Shown here: piece after piece, positions 17,373 to 26,062 of the stretch
Layout: each line of letters starts with the position of its first letter
Numbering within the stretch: the first letter of the stretch is position 1
Assembly: GCA_030445745.1 (NCBI GenBank)
Contig: JASUTE010000016.1
Location: 1-40,744, forward strand
Reading direction: 5' to 3'
DNA: 40,744 bases
Source of the DNA: Candidatus Cloacimonadota bacterium
GTDB taxonomy: Bacteria > Cloacimonadota > Cloacimonadia > Cloacimonadales > TCS61
The notes under the pieces: model-generated
The model's database searches: none
Told to the model about the DNA's origin: nothing
The model's input: the letters and a program-made list of their open reading frames with translations, nothing else
Position numbers and translations under genes: made by a program

Positions 17373-19238
17373 ATGTCTAACTTAAAACGAGATTTAAAAC
17401 TATTTGACGTTTTTAGTGTTGCTGCCGGCGCTATGATAAGTTCGGGACTTTTCATATTACCAGGTTTAGCATATTCCAAAGCTGGACCCGCAGTTATCCT
17501 GGCTTATTTTTTGGCAGGTATACTTATAGTTCCCGCTATGCTAAGCCAAGCCGAGCTTTCTACCGCTATGCCCAAAGCTGGTGGTGCATATTTTTTTATA
17601 AATGTAAGCTTAGGCGCTGGTTTTGGAACCATGGCTGGGACTTCTGCTTGGCTCTCTTTAGCATTAAAAAGTGCTTTTGCTTTAGTAGGAATCGGTGCTT
17701 TTGCCAGTATTGTTTTGCCGGGGTTCACCGTCTTGGAAATAAAGCTGGTTGCTGTGCTCTTCTGCATTATTTTTACTGTTATAAATCTATTTGGAACTAA
17801 GCATGCGGGGAAATTACAAACGTTTATGGTCTTTGGCTTAATCGCAATTTTAGTAATTTACCTGGTAAAAGGAATTCCGCAGGTTCAGAATAAATATTTC
17901 GAGAATTTTATGCAGACTGATATGCGCACATTATTTATGACTGCTGGTATGATATTTATTTCCTTTGGTGGCCTAACTAAGGTGGCGAGCATGGCCGAAG
18001 AAGTGGATAATCCGGTAAAAAACATTCCACTGGGTATGATATTTTCCTTTTTAATAGTAACTGCATTGTATGTTTTGGTAGTATTTACCACAGTGGGAGT
18101 TTTAGGGGATGGTCTGCTGGAATCGGAAGTATCGGGATATTCATTAACACCAATAACCGACGGTGCGAGTAAAATAATGGGAAATTTTGGTGCTATTATA
18201 CTTTCGATAGCAGCATTACTGGCTTTTTTCTCTACTGCCAATGCTGGTATAATGGCTGCCTCGCGCAATCCTTTGGCTATGAGCAAGGATAATTTAATTC
18301 CACCAATTTTTAGCCGTATAAGTGAAAAACACAATACTCCATACATATCAATCCTTATAACTTCAGCTTTTATGATAGCTTTTATCTTTTTGCCCTTGGA
18401 AACATTGGTAAAAACAGCTTCAACAATGCAAATACTGATGTTTATATTTGTTAACCTTTCGGTGATAATAATGCGGGAAAGCGGTATTCAAAACTACAGA
18501 CCTAAGTTTAAATCACCCCTATATCCATGGATACAAATTTTAGCGATAATTTTATATATTTTCTTAATAATCGATATGGGTTTCTATCCGCTTTTAATTA
18601 CTTTGCTGTTCATGACAATTAGCTTGATTTGGTATTTGGTCTATGGAAGAATAAAAAACAATAAAGAATCGGCGCTGGTACAGCTGGTAAAACGCATCAA
18701 AGCTTCCGATTTGGACACTACAGCCCTGGATAGGCAATTACGAGAAATTGTTCGTGAGCGAGATTCGATAGAAAAAGATAGATTCGACAATATTATTGAA
18801 ACTGCTAAAATATTGGACTTAGGAAAAAGTATGGATCGTGAGGAATTTTTCCAACTAGTAGCAGAAGAGATTTGTGATTCTGTTAATACTCCTTGCGAAA
18901 ATATAAAAGAAAAATTGGAGCAAAGAGAACAAGAAAGTTCGACGGCAATAACAGATAACTTAGCCATTCCACATATTATTTTAGAAGGTGAAAAGAAATT
19001 TGATATTCTAGTAGTTCGCTGCAAAGAGGGCATTTATTTTTCCGAGAAAGCGCCTGCAGTTAAAATTGTGTTTGTTATTGCTGGCTCGCGCGATGAGCGC
19101 AATTTTCATCTGCAAGTTTTGGCAGCTATTGCCCAAATGGTTTCCAACCAAAATTTCGAGAAAAAGTGGATGAAAGCAAAAAATAAAGAGGCGCTTAGGG
19201 ATATAATATTATTGGGAGATAGAAGACGTAATTTATAA
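17373..19238 (+). CDS. APC-family amino acid permease fused to a C-terminal PTS EIIA-like domain
   Basis: A 621-residue inner-membrane transporter. Residues 8-425 hold about twelve membrane helices with the APC-type helix 1 motif GAMISSGLFILPG (19-31), so an amino acid or amine is the likely substrate. After a charged linker, residues 487-615 match the PTS EIIA type 2 (mannitol/Ntr) fold, with the phosphorylatable His534 in NLAIPHIILEG intact. The family link suggests that transport is gated by phosphorylation state or by the domain acting as a sensor. No HPr or enzyme I gene is in the window. The start follows AGGAGG at good spacing. miaB begins 3 bases after the stop. A second EIIA-fused transporter lies in the same operon. 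Confidence 0.9.
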   Translation: MSNLKRDLKLFDVFSVAAGAMISSGLFILPGLAYSKAGPAVILAYFLAGILIVPAMLSQAELSTAMPKAGGAYFFINVSLGAGFGTMAGTSAWLSLALKSAFALVGIGAFASIVLPGFTVLEIKLVAVLFCIIFTVINLFGTKHAGKLQTFMVFGLIAILVIYLVKGIPQVQNKYFENFMQTDMRTLFMTAGMIFISFGGLTKVASMAEEVDNPVKNIPLGMIFSFLIVTALYVLVVFTTVGVLGDGLLESEVSGYSLTPITDGASKIMGNFGAIILSIAALLAFFSTANAGIMAASRNPLAMSKDNLIPPIFSRISEKHNTPYISILITSAFMIAFIFLPLETLVKTASTMQILMFIFVNLSVIIMRESGIQNYRPKFKSPLYPWIQILAIILYIFLIIDMGFYPLLITLLFMTISLIWYLVYGRIKNNKESALVQLVKRIKASDLDTTALDRQLREIVRERDSIEKDRFDNIIETAKILDLGKSMDREEFFQLVAEEICDSVNTPCENIKEKLEQREQESSTAITDNLAIPHIILEGEKKFDILVVRCKEGIYFSEKAPAVKIVFVIAGSRDERNFHLQVLAAIAQMVSNQNFEKKWMKAKNKEALRDIILLGDRRRNL

Positions 19239-19241
19239 GAT

Positions 19242-20540
19242 ATGAAACAAGTATTTATAGAAACCTACGGCTGCCAGATGAATGTTTCCGACAGTGAATT
19301 GGTTATTTCGATTCTGGAAAATTCTGGTTATAGTCATACCGATGAGATCGAACAAGCAGATATAATAATTTTTAATACCTGTTCGGTGCGCGAACATGCT
19401 GAAAATAGAGTTTTGGGCAGAATAGCTAACGAGCTGAGCCGCAAAAAACAGAATACAGACCTAAAAATTGGTGTTATAGGATGCATGGCGCAGAGAATGG
19501 GGCGAAATTTAAACAACAAAGATGTGGATTTTGTGGTGGGAGTAGATCAATATCATAAATTGCCACAAATCTTAGCTGAACTGGATGAAAAATCGCAATT
19601 CATAAACGAAACTACTATAGATAAAAAACAGATATATCCAGATATCTATCCTACTCATCAGGGTAATTTCAATGCTTTTGTTACTATTATGCGTGGTTGC
19701 AATAATTTCTGCACCTACTGCATTGTACCTTACACACGTGGCCGCGAACGAAGCAGGCCTACAGAAGATATTCTAGCTGAAATAGATAGGGTAGGGCAGG
19801 CCGGATTTAAAGATGTAACCCTTTTGGGACAAAATGTGAATTCCTACCACTATCAGGATGTGAATTTTGCCAAACTATTGCAAAAAGCAGATCAGATTGA
19901 TTCCATAAAAAGGCTGCGATTTGTTACTTCGCATCCCAAAGACCTTTCCGATGAAGTAATTGGAGTTATGGCAGAATCTGACAAAGTGTGCGAGCATTTA
20001 CATCTGGCCATGCAAAGCGGTAACGATGAAGTTTTAAGGCGAATGAACCGCGGTTATACCGCTGCTCATTTCTATGAAATTGTGCAAAAATTACGAGCTG
20101 CTATACCCAATATTGCCATTACTACCGATATTATCGCTGGTTTTCCAGGTGAAACTGACGAACAATTTATGGATACTTACAAAATGATGCAGAAAATCCG
20201 CTTCGATTATGCTTTTACTTTCAAATATTCGCCACGAGCTGGTACTAAAGCTGCTCAGTATCCAGAGCAAATTCCTGAAGAAACACGCTTAAAAAGGCTG
20301 CAGAAGTTAATTAAATTGCAGCAGCAGATAACTTTGGAAAAATATCAAGAGCAGATTGGGAAAATCAAAGAGATCTATGTGGAGCGCCTTAGTAAAAAAT
20401 CTGATAAAGAAGTTGCTGGCAAAAGCCGCGATTTCAAAATAACTGTATTCCCGGGAAGTAAAGCACTTATAGGAAAATTCGTACAAGTAAAAATAACCGA
20501 TGCGGTAGGGTGGACATTAAGGGGAGAGCTGACTGAATAG
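19242..20540 (+). CDS. miaB: tRNA-2-methylthio-N6-dimethylallyladenosine synthase
   Basis: A radical-SAM methylthiotransferase that converts i6A37 to ms2i6A37 in tRNAs reading UNN codons. The 432-residue protein has the N-terminal domain with three cluster-binding cysteines C11 (GCQMN), C47 (NTCSVRE) and C81 (GCMAQR). The radical SAM cluster motif is C153, C157 and C160 (GCNNFCTYCIVPYTRGRE), and a C-terminal TRAM domain (about 370-432) binds RNA. The length is normal for MiaB rather than MtaB or RimO, and YTRGRERSRP favours MiaB. It sits between two EIIA-fused transporter genes with 3-base and 1-base gaps, so it is co-transcribed with them. Confidence 0.95.
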   Translation: MKQVFIETYGCQMNVSDSELVISILENSGYSHTDEIEQADIIIFNTCSVREHAENRVLGRIANELSRKKQNTDLKIGVIGCMAQRMGRNLNNKDVDFVVGVDQYHKLPQILAELDEKSQFINETTIDKKQIYPDIYPTHQGNFNAFVTIMRGCNNFCTYCIVPYTRGRERSRPTEDILAEIDRVGQAGFKDVTLLGQNVNSYHYQDVNFAKLLQKADQIDSIKRLRFVTSHPKDLSDEVIGVMAESDKVCEHLHLAMQSGNDEVLRRMNRGYTAAHFYEIVQKLRAAIPNIAITTDIIAGFPGETDEQFMDTYKMMQKIRFDYAFTFKYSPRAGTKAAQYPEQIPEETRLKRLQKLIKLQQQITLEKYQEQIGKIKEIYVERLSKKSDKEVAGKSRDFKITVFPGSKALIGKFVQVKITDAVGWTLRGELTE

Positions 20541-20541
20541 C

Positions 20542-22269
20542 ATGTTTGCGCATATCAGTAAATGGTTTCAAGGTGATGTTGCGCTTATTCAAGCTGCCAA
20601 TCCTTTGCTAGTACTTTCTGTTATCTTAATTACTGGTTATATTTTCAATAGATTAGCTAGAAAACTGCATATTCCCACGGTAACCTGTCAAATTCTGGGC
20701 GGTGTGGTTTTGGGACCTTATGTGCTGAATTTATTTGTACAAAATGCCTACACCAGCTTTGTACCTATCACCAATTTCGCATTAGGTTTTATAGGACTTA
20801 CAATCGGCAGTCACCTCGATTTTCGTAAATTGCACAATGCTGGACGTCGTATAGCTTTCATTACGCTTGCCGATGCTATTATAACGCCTGTTGTGGTGTT
20901 CTTTTCATTGCAATTGTTCACAAATGTATCTCTGGAAGCTTCACTTTTAATCTCGGCAATTGCCATTACTACGGCGCCAAGTTCAACTCTGCATATTGTC
21001 CGCGAAAAGCGAGCTAAGGGAATTTTTACTAAAACTCTATTGGCTGTAGTTGCTTTGAATAATGTGATCACTATCGTAGTTTTCTACACCGTATATTATT
21101 TTATTTATTATATAACTTCTACTTCGCATGTTGGAATTGTAGCAATAATTATAAAACCTTTACTACTATTAGTGGAATCTATTATTATTGGTAGTGTGGT
21201 GGGATATGCGGTAATCTATTTCACCGAGAAACGCAAAACCCGCGTTTCCTTCCTGGTTATGGTTATGATGGCAGTTATCATAACTGTAGGAACTGCCGAA
21301 ACCTTGCATCTTTCTGGAATTCTGAGTAGCCTTATTTTGGGAATGGTGATAAGTAATTTTTCCAAAAATAAAAATACTCTGTTTGGAGCTTTTAAAGATA
21401 TAGAAACAGAAGTTTATACTCTCTTTTTTGTATTGGCCGGTACTCACTTGGATTTTGCCGCAATCAAAATAGCAGGATCTATTGGCTTTGTACTTATTTT
21501 AAGTCGCTTATTTGGAAAAACCGTTGGTTCTACTTTGGGAGCATGGTTAGCAGGTTCAACTGATACTATTAAAAAATGGATAGGTATTGCACTTTATCCT
21601 ATTGCTGGCGTAGCAATTGGACTGGTACTATTAATAGAAAATAATGAACTATTGAGTATCTATTCTTCCGAAATAACCTCAGTTGTACTTACTGCTGTTG
21701 TCGTGAACGAACTGCTAGGACCAATTTTGACTGGTAAAGCCTTGCAAAAAAGTGGGGAAGTAGATAAAAACAGATTACGATTGATGGATTTTATTCAAGA
21801 GGAATTTATTAAAGTTGATATGCAATCCGATAATAAATGGGACGCTCTTGCTGAACTAACTGAATTTATGTATAAAACCCACAAATGTCATGAAATTTCC
21901 TTAGAAAAGCTGAAAAACAGCTTTATAGAGCGGGAAAAACAGGTTTCTACAGGGATTGGCAATAATTTAGCTATTCCGCATGCAATTATAGAAGGCGGTC
22001 CCAAAATACGAGGTGTAATAGGTATTTCCAAAAAAGGAATAAAATTTGATGCTGTAGACGATAAACCAGTACATATCATCTTTTTAATTGCAACACCCAA
22101 AGAACATTATGATCGCCAACATTTGCAAGTACTTTCCAATATTGCCAAAATATTTGGTCAGCACCCGCATATTAAAAAACAAATGCTAAAAGCAAATACA
22201 CCAGAAGAAGTTTTTGAAATATTACAAACCGAAGAAGTCGAAGAACTAAATCCATTCTTTGAAGATTAA
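20542..22269 (+). CDS. CPA2-type cation/proton antiporter homologue fused to a C-terminal PTS EIIA-like domain
   Basis: A 575-residue inner-membrane protein. Residues 20-400 hold 11-13 helices of the Na+/H+ exchanger (Kef/NapA) fold: GGVVLGP near helix 2, and TTAPSSTLHIVRE (143-155) where the family has its unwound-helix TTSP-type segment. At the usual ion-binding pair of the next helix I see Asn173-Asn174 (ALNNVITIV) rather than Asp-Asp or Asn-Asp, so ordinary proton coupling is uncertain. Residues 412-565 form an EIIA type 2 domain with His480 in NLAIPHAIIEGG intact, related to the domain on the permease two genes upstream. It starts 1 base after the miaB stop and is the last gene of the operon. 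Substrate unknown. Confidence 0.87.
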   Translation: MFAHISKWFQGDVALIQAANPLLVLSVILITGYIFNRLARKLHIPTVTCQILGGVVLGPYVLNLFVQNAYTSFVPITNFALGFIGLTIGSHLDFRKLHNAGRRIAFITLADAIITPVVVFFSLQLFTNVSLEASLLISAIAITTAPSSTLHIVREKRAKGIFTKTLLAVVALNNVITIVVFYTVYYFIYYITSTSHVGIVAIIIKPLLLLVESIIIGSVVGYAVIYFTEKRKTRVSFLVMVMMAVIITVGTAETLHLSGILSSLILGMVISNFSKNKNTLFGAFKDIETEVYTLFFVLAGTHLDFAAIKIAGSIGFVLILSRLFGKTVGSTLGAWLAGSTDTIKKWIGIALYPIAGVAIGLVLLIENNELLSIYSSEITSVVLTAVVVNELLGPILTGKALQKSGEVDKNRLRLMDFIQEEFIKVDMQSDNKWDALAELTEFMYKTHKCHEISLEKLKNSFIEREKQVSTGIGNNLAIPHAIIEGGPKIRGVIGISKKGIKFDAVDDKPVHIIFLIATPKEHYDRQHLQVLSNIAKIFGQHPHIKKQMLKANTPEEVFEILQTEEVEELNPFFED

Positions 22270-22584
22270 AAAAACATATGCGGTTACAAAATATACCAAG
22301 CGTAGTTTTTATTTCTAACCTTTCATTAAAACTTTAGTAGGAAAGTTTGAGCTTCCTAATTAATTAAAATAAGCAGAATAAAATGGGGAAAACTTTTAGA
22401 AAATTATTGATAAATCTGAAAAAAAGAGTGCGAAAAAGCGACACAAATAACCCCTGATAATATATATTATGTAAACTTCATTATATCTTCTAATTCTTTG
22501 TAAACCAGGTAATTCCTTGTAATTGTAATTAATGTTTCACGCTCTAAAGTAAATTATTAAATCATAAAATTCGGAATGGTTATG

Positions 22585-22613
22585 TTGACATTTTTGTAGC
22601 GAGTTTCAAAAAT
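22585..22613 (+). promoter_or_regulatory. Candidate promoter of the yicC-rnr-waaA operon
   Basis: A perfect TTGACA (22585-22590), 17-base spacer, then AAAAAT (22608-22613). The predicted transcript starts near 22620 and leaves about 48 bases before the ATG at 22668. Confidence 0.5.
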
Positions 22614-22614
22614 G
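22589..22614. promoter_or_regulatory. Inverted repeat over the yicC promoter (possible operator)
   Basis: CATTTTTG (22589-22596) and CAAAAATG (22607-22614) are perfect inverted repeats 10 bases apart. They overlap the end of the -35 and all of the -10 hexamer, a position typical of repressor sites. No regulator can be named. Confidence 0.35.
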
Positions 22615-22667
22615 CATTCTAAAGAATGAAAAATTGCTTTGAGTAATAAAACACATTGGAGAAAAAT

Positions 22668-23537
22668 ATGCTTAGTATGACAGGATATGGAAAAAGTGAA
22701 TATTCCGATGAAAATTATGCCTTGGAAATAGAAGTTAAATCAGTTAATGGTAGATATCTGGATATTCGTATGCAGATACCATCTGAATTAAATTACTTAG
22801 AGTTAGAGATGAAAAACCTGATTTCTAATTATATTAAGCGTGGAAAAGTTGAGGTATACTTGAATTTAGATAATAAATCAGTTCCTGAATACATTCTTAA
22901 TAGCAAAAAGCTTTCAGCTTACAAACAGATACTTGAAGCAATCTATAAAAAAATAGGAAATTCTGGAGATATCCCTATAGAAGCGATTTTAGCAGAAGAT
23001 GGTATTATAGAACAACAAACAGAACTAGAAAGTGAACAATTACAGTATATTGTGTTATCAACCTTGGAAAAAGCTTTACAAGCACATTATAAAATAGCTA
23101 AAAATGAGGGAGAATCGATGCTAAAATATCTTCAAGAGAGTGTTCAAAAAATTAGCACTTCCCTATCGATTATTGAAAAATTATTCCCTCAATACAAAAA
23201 ACAGTTATACGAACGATTGGTGAACAATATTGACGAATTGCTGCAAAATAAATTAGCAGAAGAAGATTATCGCAGGATTTTATTAGAAACTGGTGTTTAT
23301 GTCGATAAAGCTGATGTTACAGAAGAAATAGTACGAATAAAGAATCATCTGCAGAAATTCCAATCCAGTTTATCAGAGCAGACAGTTGGGAAAAAACTCA
23401 ATTTCATTTTGCAAGAAATGCATCGTGAAACCAATACTATCGGTTCTAAATTCAACACAAATGATACTTTTGAACATATTTTAACAATGAAAGAAGAAAT
23501 AGAAAAATGCAGGGAGATAGTGCAAAATGTCCAATAA
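22668..23537 (+). CDS. yicC: YicC family protein (endoribonuclease-type, RNA degradation)
   Basis: A 289-residue cytosolic protein that begins MLSMTGYGKSEY, the characteristic N terminus of the YicC family, and ends with the conserved DUF1732 stretch (LNFILQEMHRETNTIGSK). Known relatives act on RNA, including promotion of small-RNA turnover in E. coli and endoribonuclease activity. I use ATG 22668, which follows GGAG (22658-22661) at 6 bases; an upstream TTG at 22656 overlaps that site and is unlikely. It is the first gene of a coupled operon that also contains RNase R, consistent with a role in RNA turnover. In many bacteria yicC precedes gmk; here a small membrane protein follows instead, overlapping by 11 bases. 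Confidence 0.92.
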   Translation: MLSMTGYGKSEYSDENYALEIEVKSVNGRYLDIRMQIPSELNYLELEMKNLISNYIKRGKVEVYLNLDNKSVPEYILNSKKLSAYKQILEAIYKKIGNSGDIPIEAILAEDGIIEQQTELESEQLQYIVLSTLEKALQAHYKIAKNEGESMLKYLQESVQKISTSLSIIEKLFPQYKKQLYERLVNNIDELLQNKLAEEDYRRILLETGVYVDKADVTEEIVRIKNHLQKFQSSLSEQTVGKKLNFILQEMHRETNTIGSKFNTNDTFEHILTMKEEIEKCREIVQNVQ

Positions 23538-23964
23538 ACCATTATTAGAATGGACATCGCATCCATTTCGCGAATTTCCCATAACCTCCTTGTTTTTGGT
23601 GCTGTTCATGCTTGCTTTAGCCTGGATATTATGGCAAATAGCAGTAGTAAATTGGGATATGCCGTTGTTTTATTTTATTGGCATATTCGCCTTTTTTTTT
23701 AGTCTTATAACATATTTTATCCCAACCACATACAAGCTTTATGAGAATAAAATCGAAGTTTTTTACTGGTTTATTCGTATAGAACGGCGTTATGAAGATT
23801 TTGGCTGTTTTTATATGGATAAAAAGGGCATTATGCTTAGCACTTTTACGCAACCGCGACGTTTAGATCCATTTCGGGGACTTTCCCTACGATTTACCCG
23901 TGAACAAAATGAAAAAGAAGAACTTTTACAAATTTTAGAACAAAAGATTGGAAACAAACTATAA
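23527..23964 (+). CDS. Small two-helix membrane protein, PH-like C-terminal part, function unknown
   Basis: A 145-residue protein of no family I recognise with certainty. Two hydrophobic helices (about 20-41 and 48-68) form a hairpin, followed by about 75 mostly polar residues (TTYKLYENKIEVFYWFIRIERRYED...) of beta-rich character. This layout resembles bacterial PH-like membrane proteins in which a short beta domain follows a helical hairpin. The N terminus is probably cytoplasmic. It starts inside the end of yicC (11-base overlap, with GGGAG upstream) and its stop TAA shares one base with the ATG of rnr, so the three are translationally coupled. A role with the RNA-decay genes or with envelope synthesis downstream is possible but not shown. 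Confidence 0.8.
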   Translation: MSNKPLLEWTSHPFREFPITSLFLVLFMLALAWILWQIAVVNWDMPLFYFIGIFAFFFSLITYFIPTTYKLYENKIEVFYWFIRIERRYEDFGCFYMDKKGIMLSTFTQPRRLDPFRGLSLRFTREQNEKEELLQILEQKIGNKL

Positions 23965-26057
23965 TGTACGATAAGGAATTGGCAAAAAAACTTAAAAAAA
24001 TACTTCAGGAATATATAGGAAATGAATTGAAAGCTAAAGAATTAGCTTCTTTGGCTAAAGTAGATAAAAATAAGCGGAAAGATGTAATTCATACTTTAAA
24101 TAAATTACGGAAAAATGGAGAAATTGGTTACAACAATCATCGTTATTTCATTCCAAAGAAAGCACCAGCTAATAAACAACTCATAGGAACTTTCGATGCC
24201 CGGCCTTTAGCAAAGAATAAATCTTTTGCCTTTGTTATTTGTCCCGATTACGATGTGTACATTTCCAGCGAAGATACTTTGAATGCTTTTCATAATGATA
24301 CAGTACAAATCGATATAAAATATACACGCAAACATAAAAAATACGGTATTGTAACTAAAATAGTGAAGCGTTTTAAAGAGCATTTTGTAGGAAATGTGAG
24401 TAAATACAAAGGTCGTTACTATTTGCTTCCCGATAATCATCGCATCCATAGCGATTTTGAAATTAAGAAATTAAACAATGCTAGCAGCGGACAAAAGGTT
24501 ATATTGAAGGTACTTTATTGGGGTGATAGGCATCTCAACAAGCTTCCTTATGGAGAGGTAAGTGAAATTTTGGGTAAAGCTGGAGAGCCTGAGGTGGAAA
24601 CATTAGCTGTTATAAAAGATTACAATCTACCTCTCACCTTTCCAGAAGCTGTTATTCAGGAATTGAAAGATATAGAGCCAGAGATTCGTCAGCAAGATTA
24701 TGAAAATCGTCAGGATTTTCGTGATTTGCCTACATTTACTATCGATCCGGCTTCAGCTAAAGATTACGATGATGCAATATCGTTGATTAAAAATAAAGAA
24801 AAATGGGAACTTTATGTTCATATTGCCGATGTTACCCACTATATTCATCCACAGAGTCAACTTTTTGCAGAAGCTGTTAACCGTGGTAACAGCTACTATT
24901 TTCCTCAGCGAGTAATTCCGATGCTACCAGAAAAAATTTCCAATAAAATATGTAGTTTGCGCCCTTATGAGGATAAACTAACCTTAACGGTGAAAACTGT
25001 TATGAACAATGATTTCAAAATTCTCAATCAAAATGTGTACGAGAGTGTTATTTGTTCCGATGCGCGCTTTTCTTATGCAGAGATCGATGATCTTTTTGAG
25101 GGCAAACAAACTGATATAGAACCTGAATTAGCAGACACACTTAAAAATATGCGAAAATTATCGCAATATCTCAGTAAGCAAAGGATAAAAGAGGGTTATT
25201 TGAATTTTAATCTACCGGAAACTGAGTATATTTTCGATGATGAAGGCCATATAATAGATCTGCAGCGCAGTCGTGAAACCGATTCTCATAAGCTTATCGA
25301 GAATTTTATGGTGCTGGCAAATGAATTTATAGCAAAGAAACTCTCGCATAAACCCACAATCTACCGTGTACACGAAGATCCCGATGAAGACAGGTTATAC
25401 GAATTACAGCAACTGCTGAAATTCTATAGGATAAAGATGAAATTAAACGATGATCTGAATAGGTGTTTGCAAAATACTTTGGAAAAAATGCCTAATGCCA
25501 AATATCATCGTGTATTCGATAGAATGATATTGCGTAGTATGAAAAAAGCGCATTACGATATAAAAAACAGAGGCCATTTTGCTTTGGCGATGAATAACTA
25601 TACACATTTTACTTCTCCTATTCGTCGCTTATGCGATCTTATCATCCACCATCAGATAAAATCTGTACTCAGCCAGCAGAACGATTTTTTTTCCAAAAAA
25701 GATTTGGCCGAGTATGCTGATACAGCTTCAGAAAAGGAATTGGTAGCAGATGAATCGGAACGAGAGATCGATTTGAAAAATAAAATTAAATTTATGAAGA
25801 GTAAAGTGGGCGAAACTTATAAAGGTATGATAATTTCTGTACTGCCGAAATCATTGATCGTAGAATTGGAACGCTACCCAGTAACCGGTATTGTTGATAT
25901 CACTAATCTAAAAGATGACTATTATGTTTTCTATGATAAAAACATGAGTTTTTCTGGTCGCAGTAGCGGAAAATCCTATAAACTTATGGACGAATTGGAA
26001 GTTACAGTTGCCCGCGTGGAAGATGATATCTACTTTCAACCTATTGTAAAAGAGTAA
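23964..26057 (+). CDS. rnr: Ribonuclease R (RNB-family 3'-5' exoribonuclease)
   Basis: Degrades structured RNA processively from the 3' end. The 697-residue protein has an N-terminal winged-helix segment (about 1-65), cold-shock-type OB domains (about 70-200), the RNB catalytic domain (about 254-580) and a C-terminal S1 domain (about 610-697). The catalytic aspartates are visible in TIDPASAKDYDDAISL (D261, D267, D269, D270), and the HFTSPIRRLCDL motif near residue 553 is intact. The S1 domain carries an odd insertion (YYVFYDKNMSFSGRSSGKSY) and there is no lysine-rich tail as in E. coli RNase R. Translation is coupled to the preceding small membrane protein; waaA follows after 5 bases. RNase R with YicC in one operon points to a shared RNA-turnover function. 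Confidence 0.95.
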   Translation: MYDKELAKKLKKILQEYIGNELKAKELASLAKVDKNKRKDVIHTLNKLRKNGEIGYNNHRYFIPKKAPANKQLIGTFDARPLAKNKSFAFVICPDYDVYISSEDTLNAFHNDTVQIDIKYTRKHKKYGIVTKIVKRFKEHFVGNVSKYKGRYYLLPDNHRIHSDFEIKKLNNASSGQKVILKVLYWGDRHLNKLPYGEVSEILGKAGEPEVETLAVIKDYNLPLTFPEAVIQELKDIEPEIRQQDYENRQDFRDLPTFTIDPASAKDYDDAISLIKNKEKWELYVHIADVTHYIHPQSQLFAEAVNRGNSYYFPQRVIPMLPEKISNKICSLRPYEDKLTLTVKTVMNNDFKILNQNVYESVICSDARFSYAEIDDLFEGKQTDIEPELADTLKNMRKLSQYLSKQRIKEGYLNFNLPETEYIFDDEGHIIDLQRSRETDSHKLIENFMVLANEFIAKKLSHKPTIYRVHEDPDEDRLYELQQLLKFYRIKMKLNDDLNRCLQNTLEKMPNAKYHRVFDRMILRSMKKAHYDIKNRGHFALAMNNYTHFTSPIRRLCDLIIHHQIKSVLSQQNDFFSKKDLAEYADTASEKELVADESEREIDLKNKIKFMKSKVGETYKGMIISVLPKSLIVELERYPVTGIVDITNLKDDYYVFYDKNMSFSGRSSGKSYKLMDELEVTVARVEDDIYFQPIVKE

Positions 26058-26062
26058 ATTAG

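Larger units (their letters stand above)
22270..22667. other. Intergenic region between the metG and yicC operons
   Basis: AT-rich and without a credible gene. It holds a weak hairpin (TAGGAA/TTCCTA near 22338), with no T-run to make a convincing terminator, a perfect 14-base AT palindrome at 22457-22470, and the candidate yicC promoter with an inverted repeat (separate entries). Confidence 0.6.

Noticed and set aside
22330-22355. Terminator after the antiporter gene
   Set aside because: The TAGGAA/TTCCTA hairpin has a 9-base loop and is followed by mixed AT, not a T-run.
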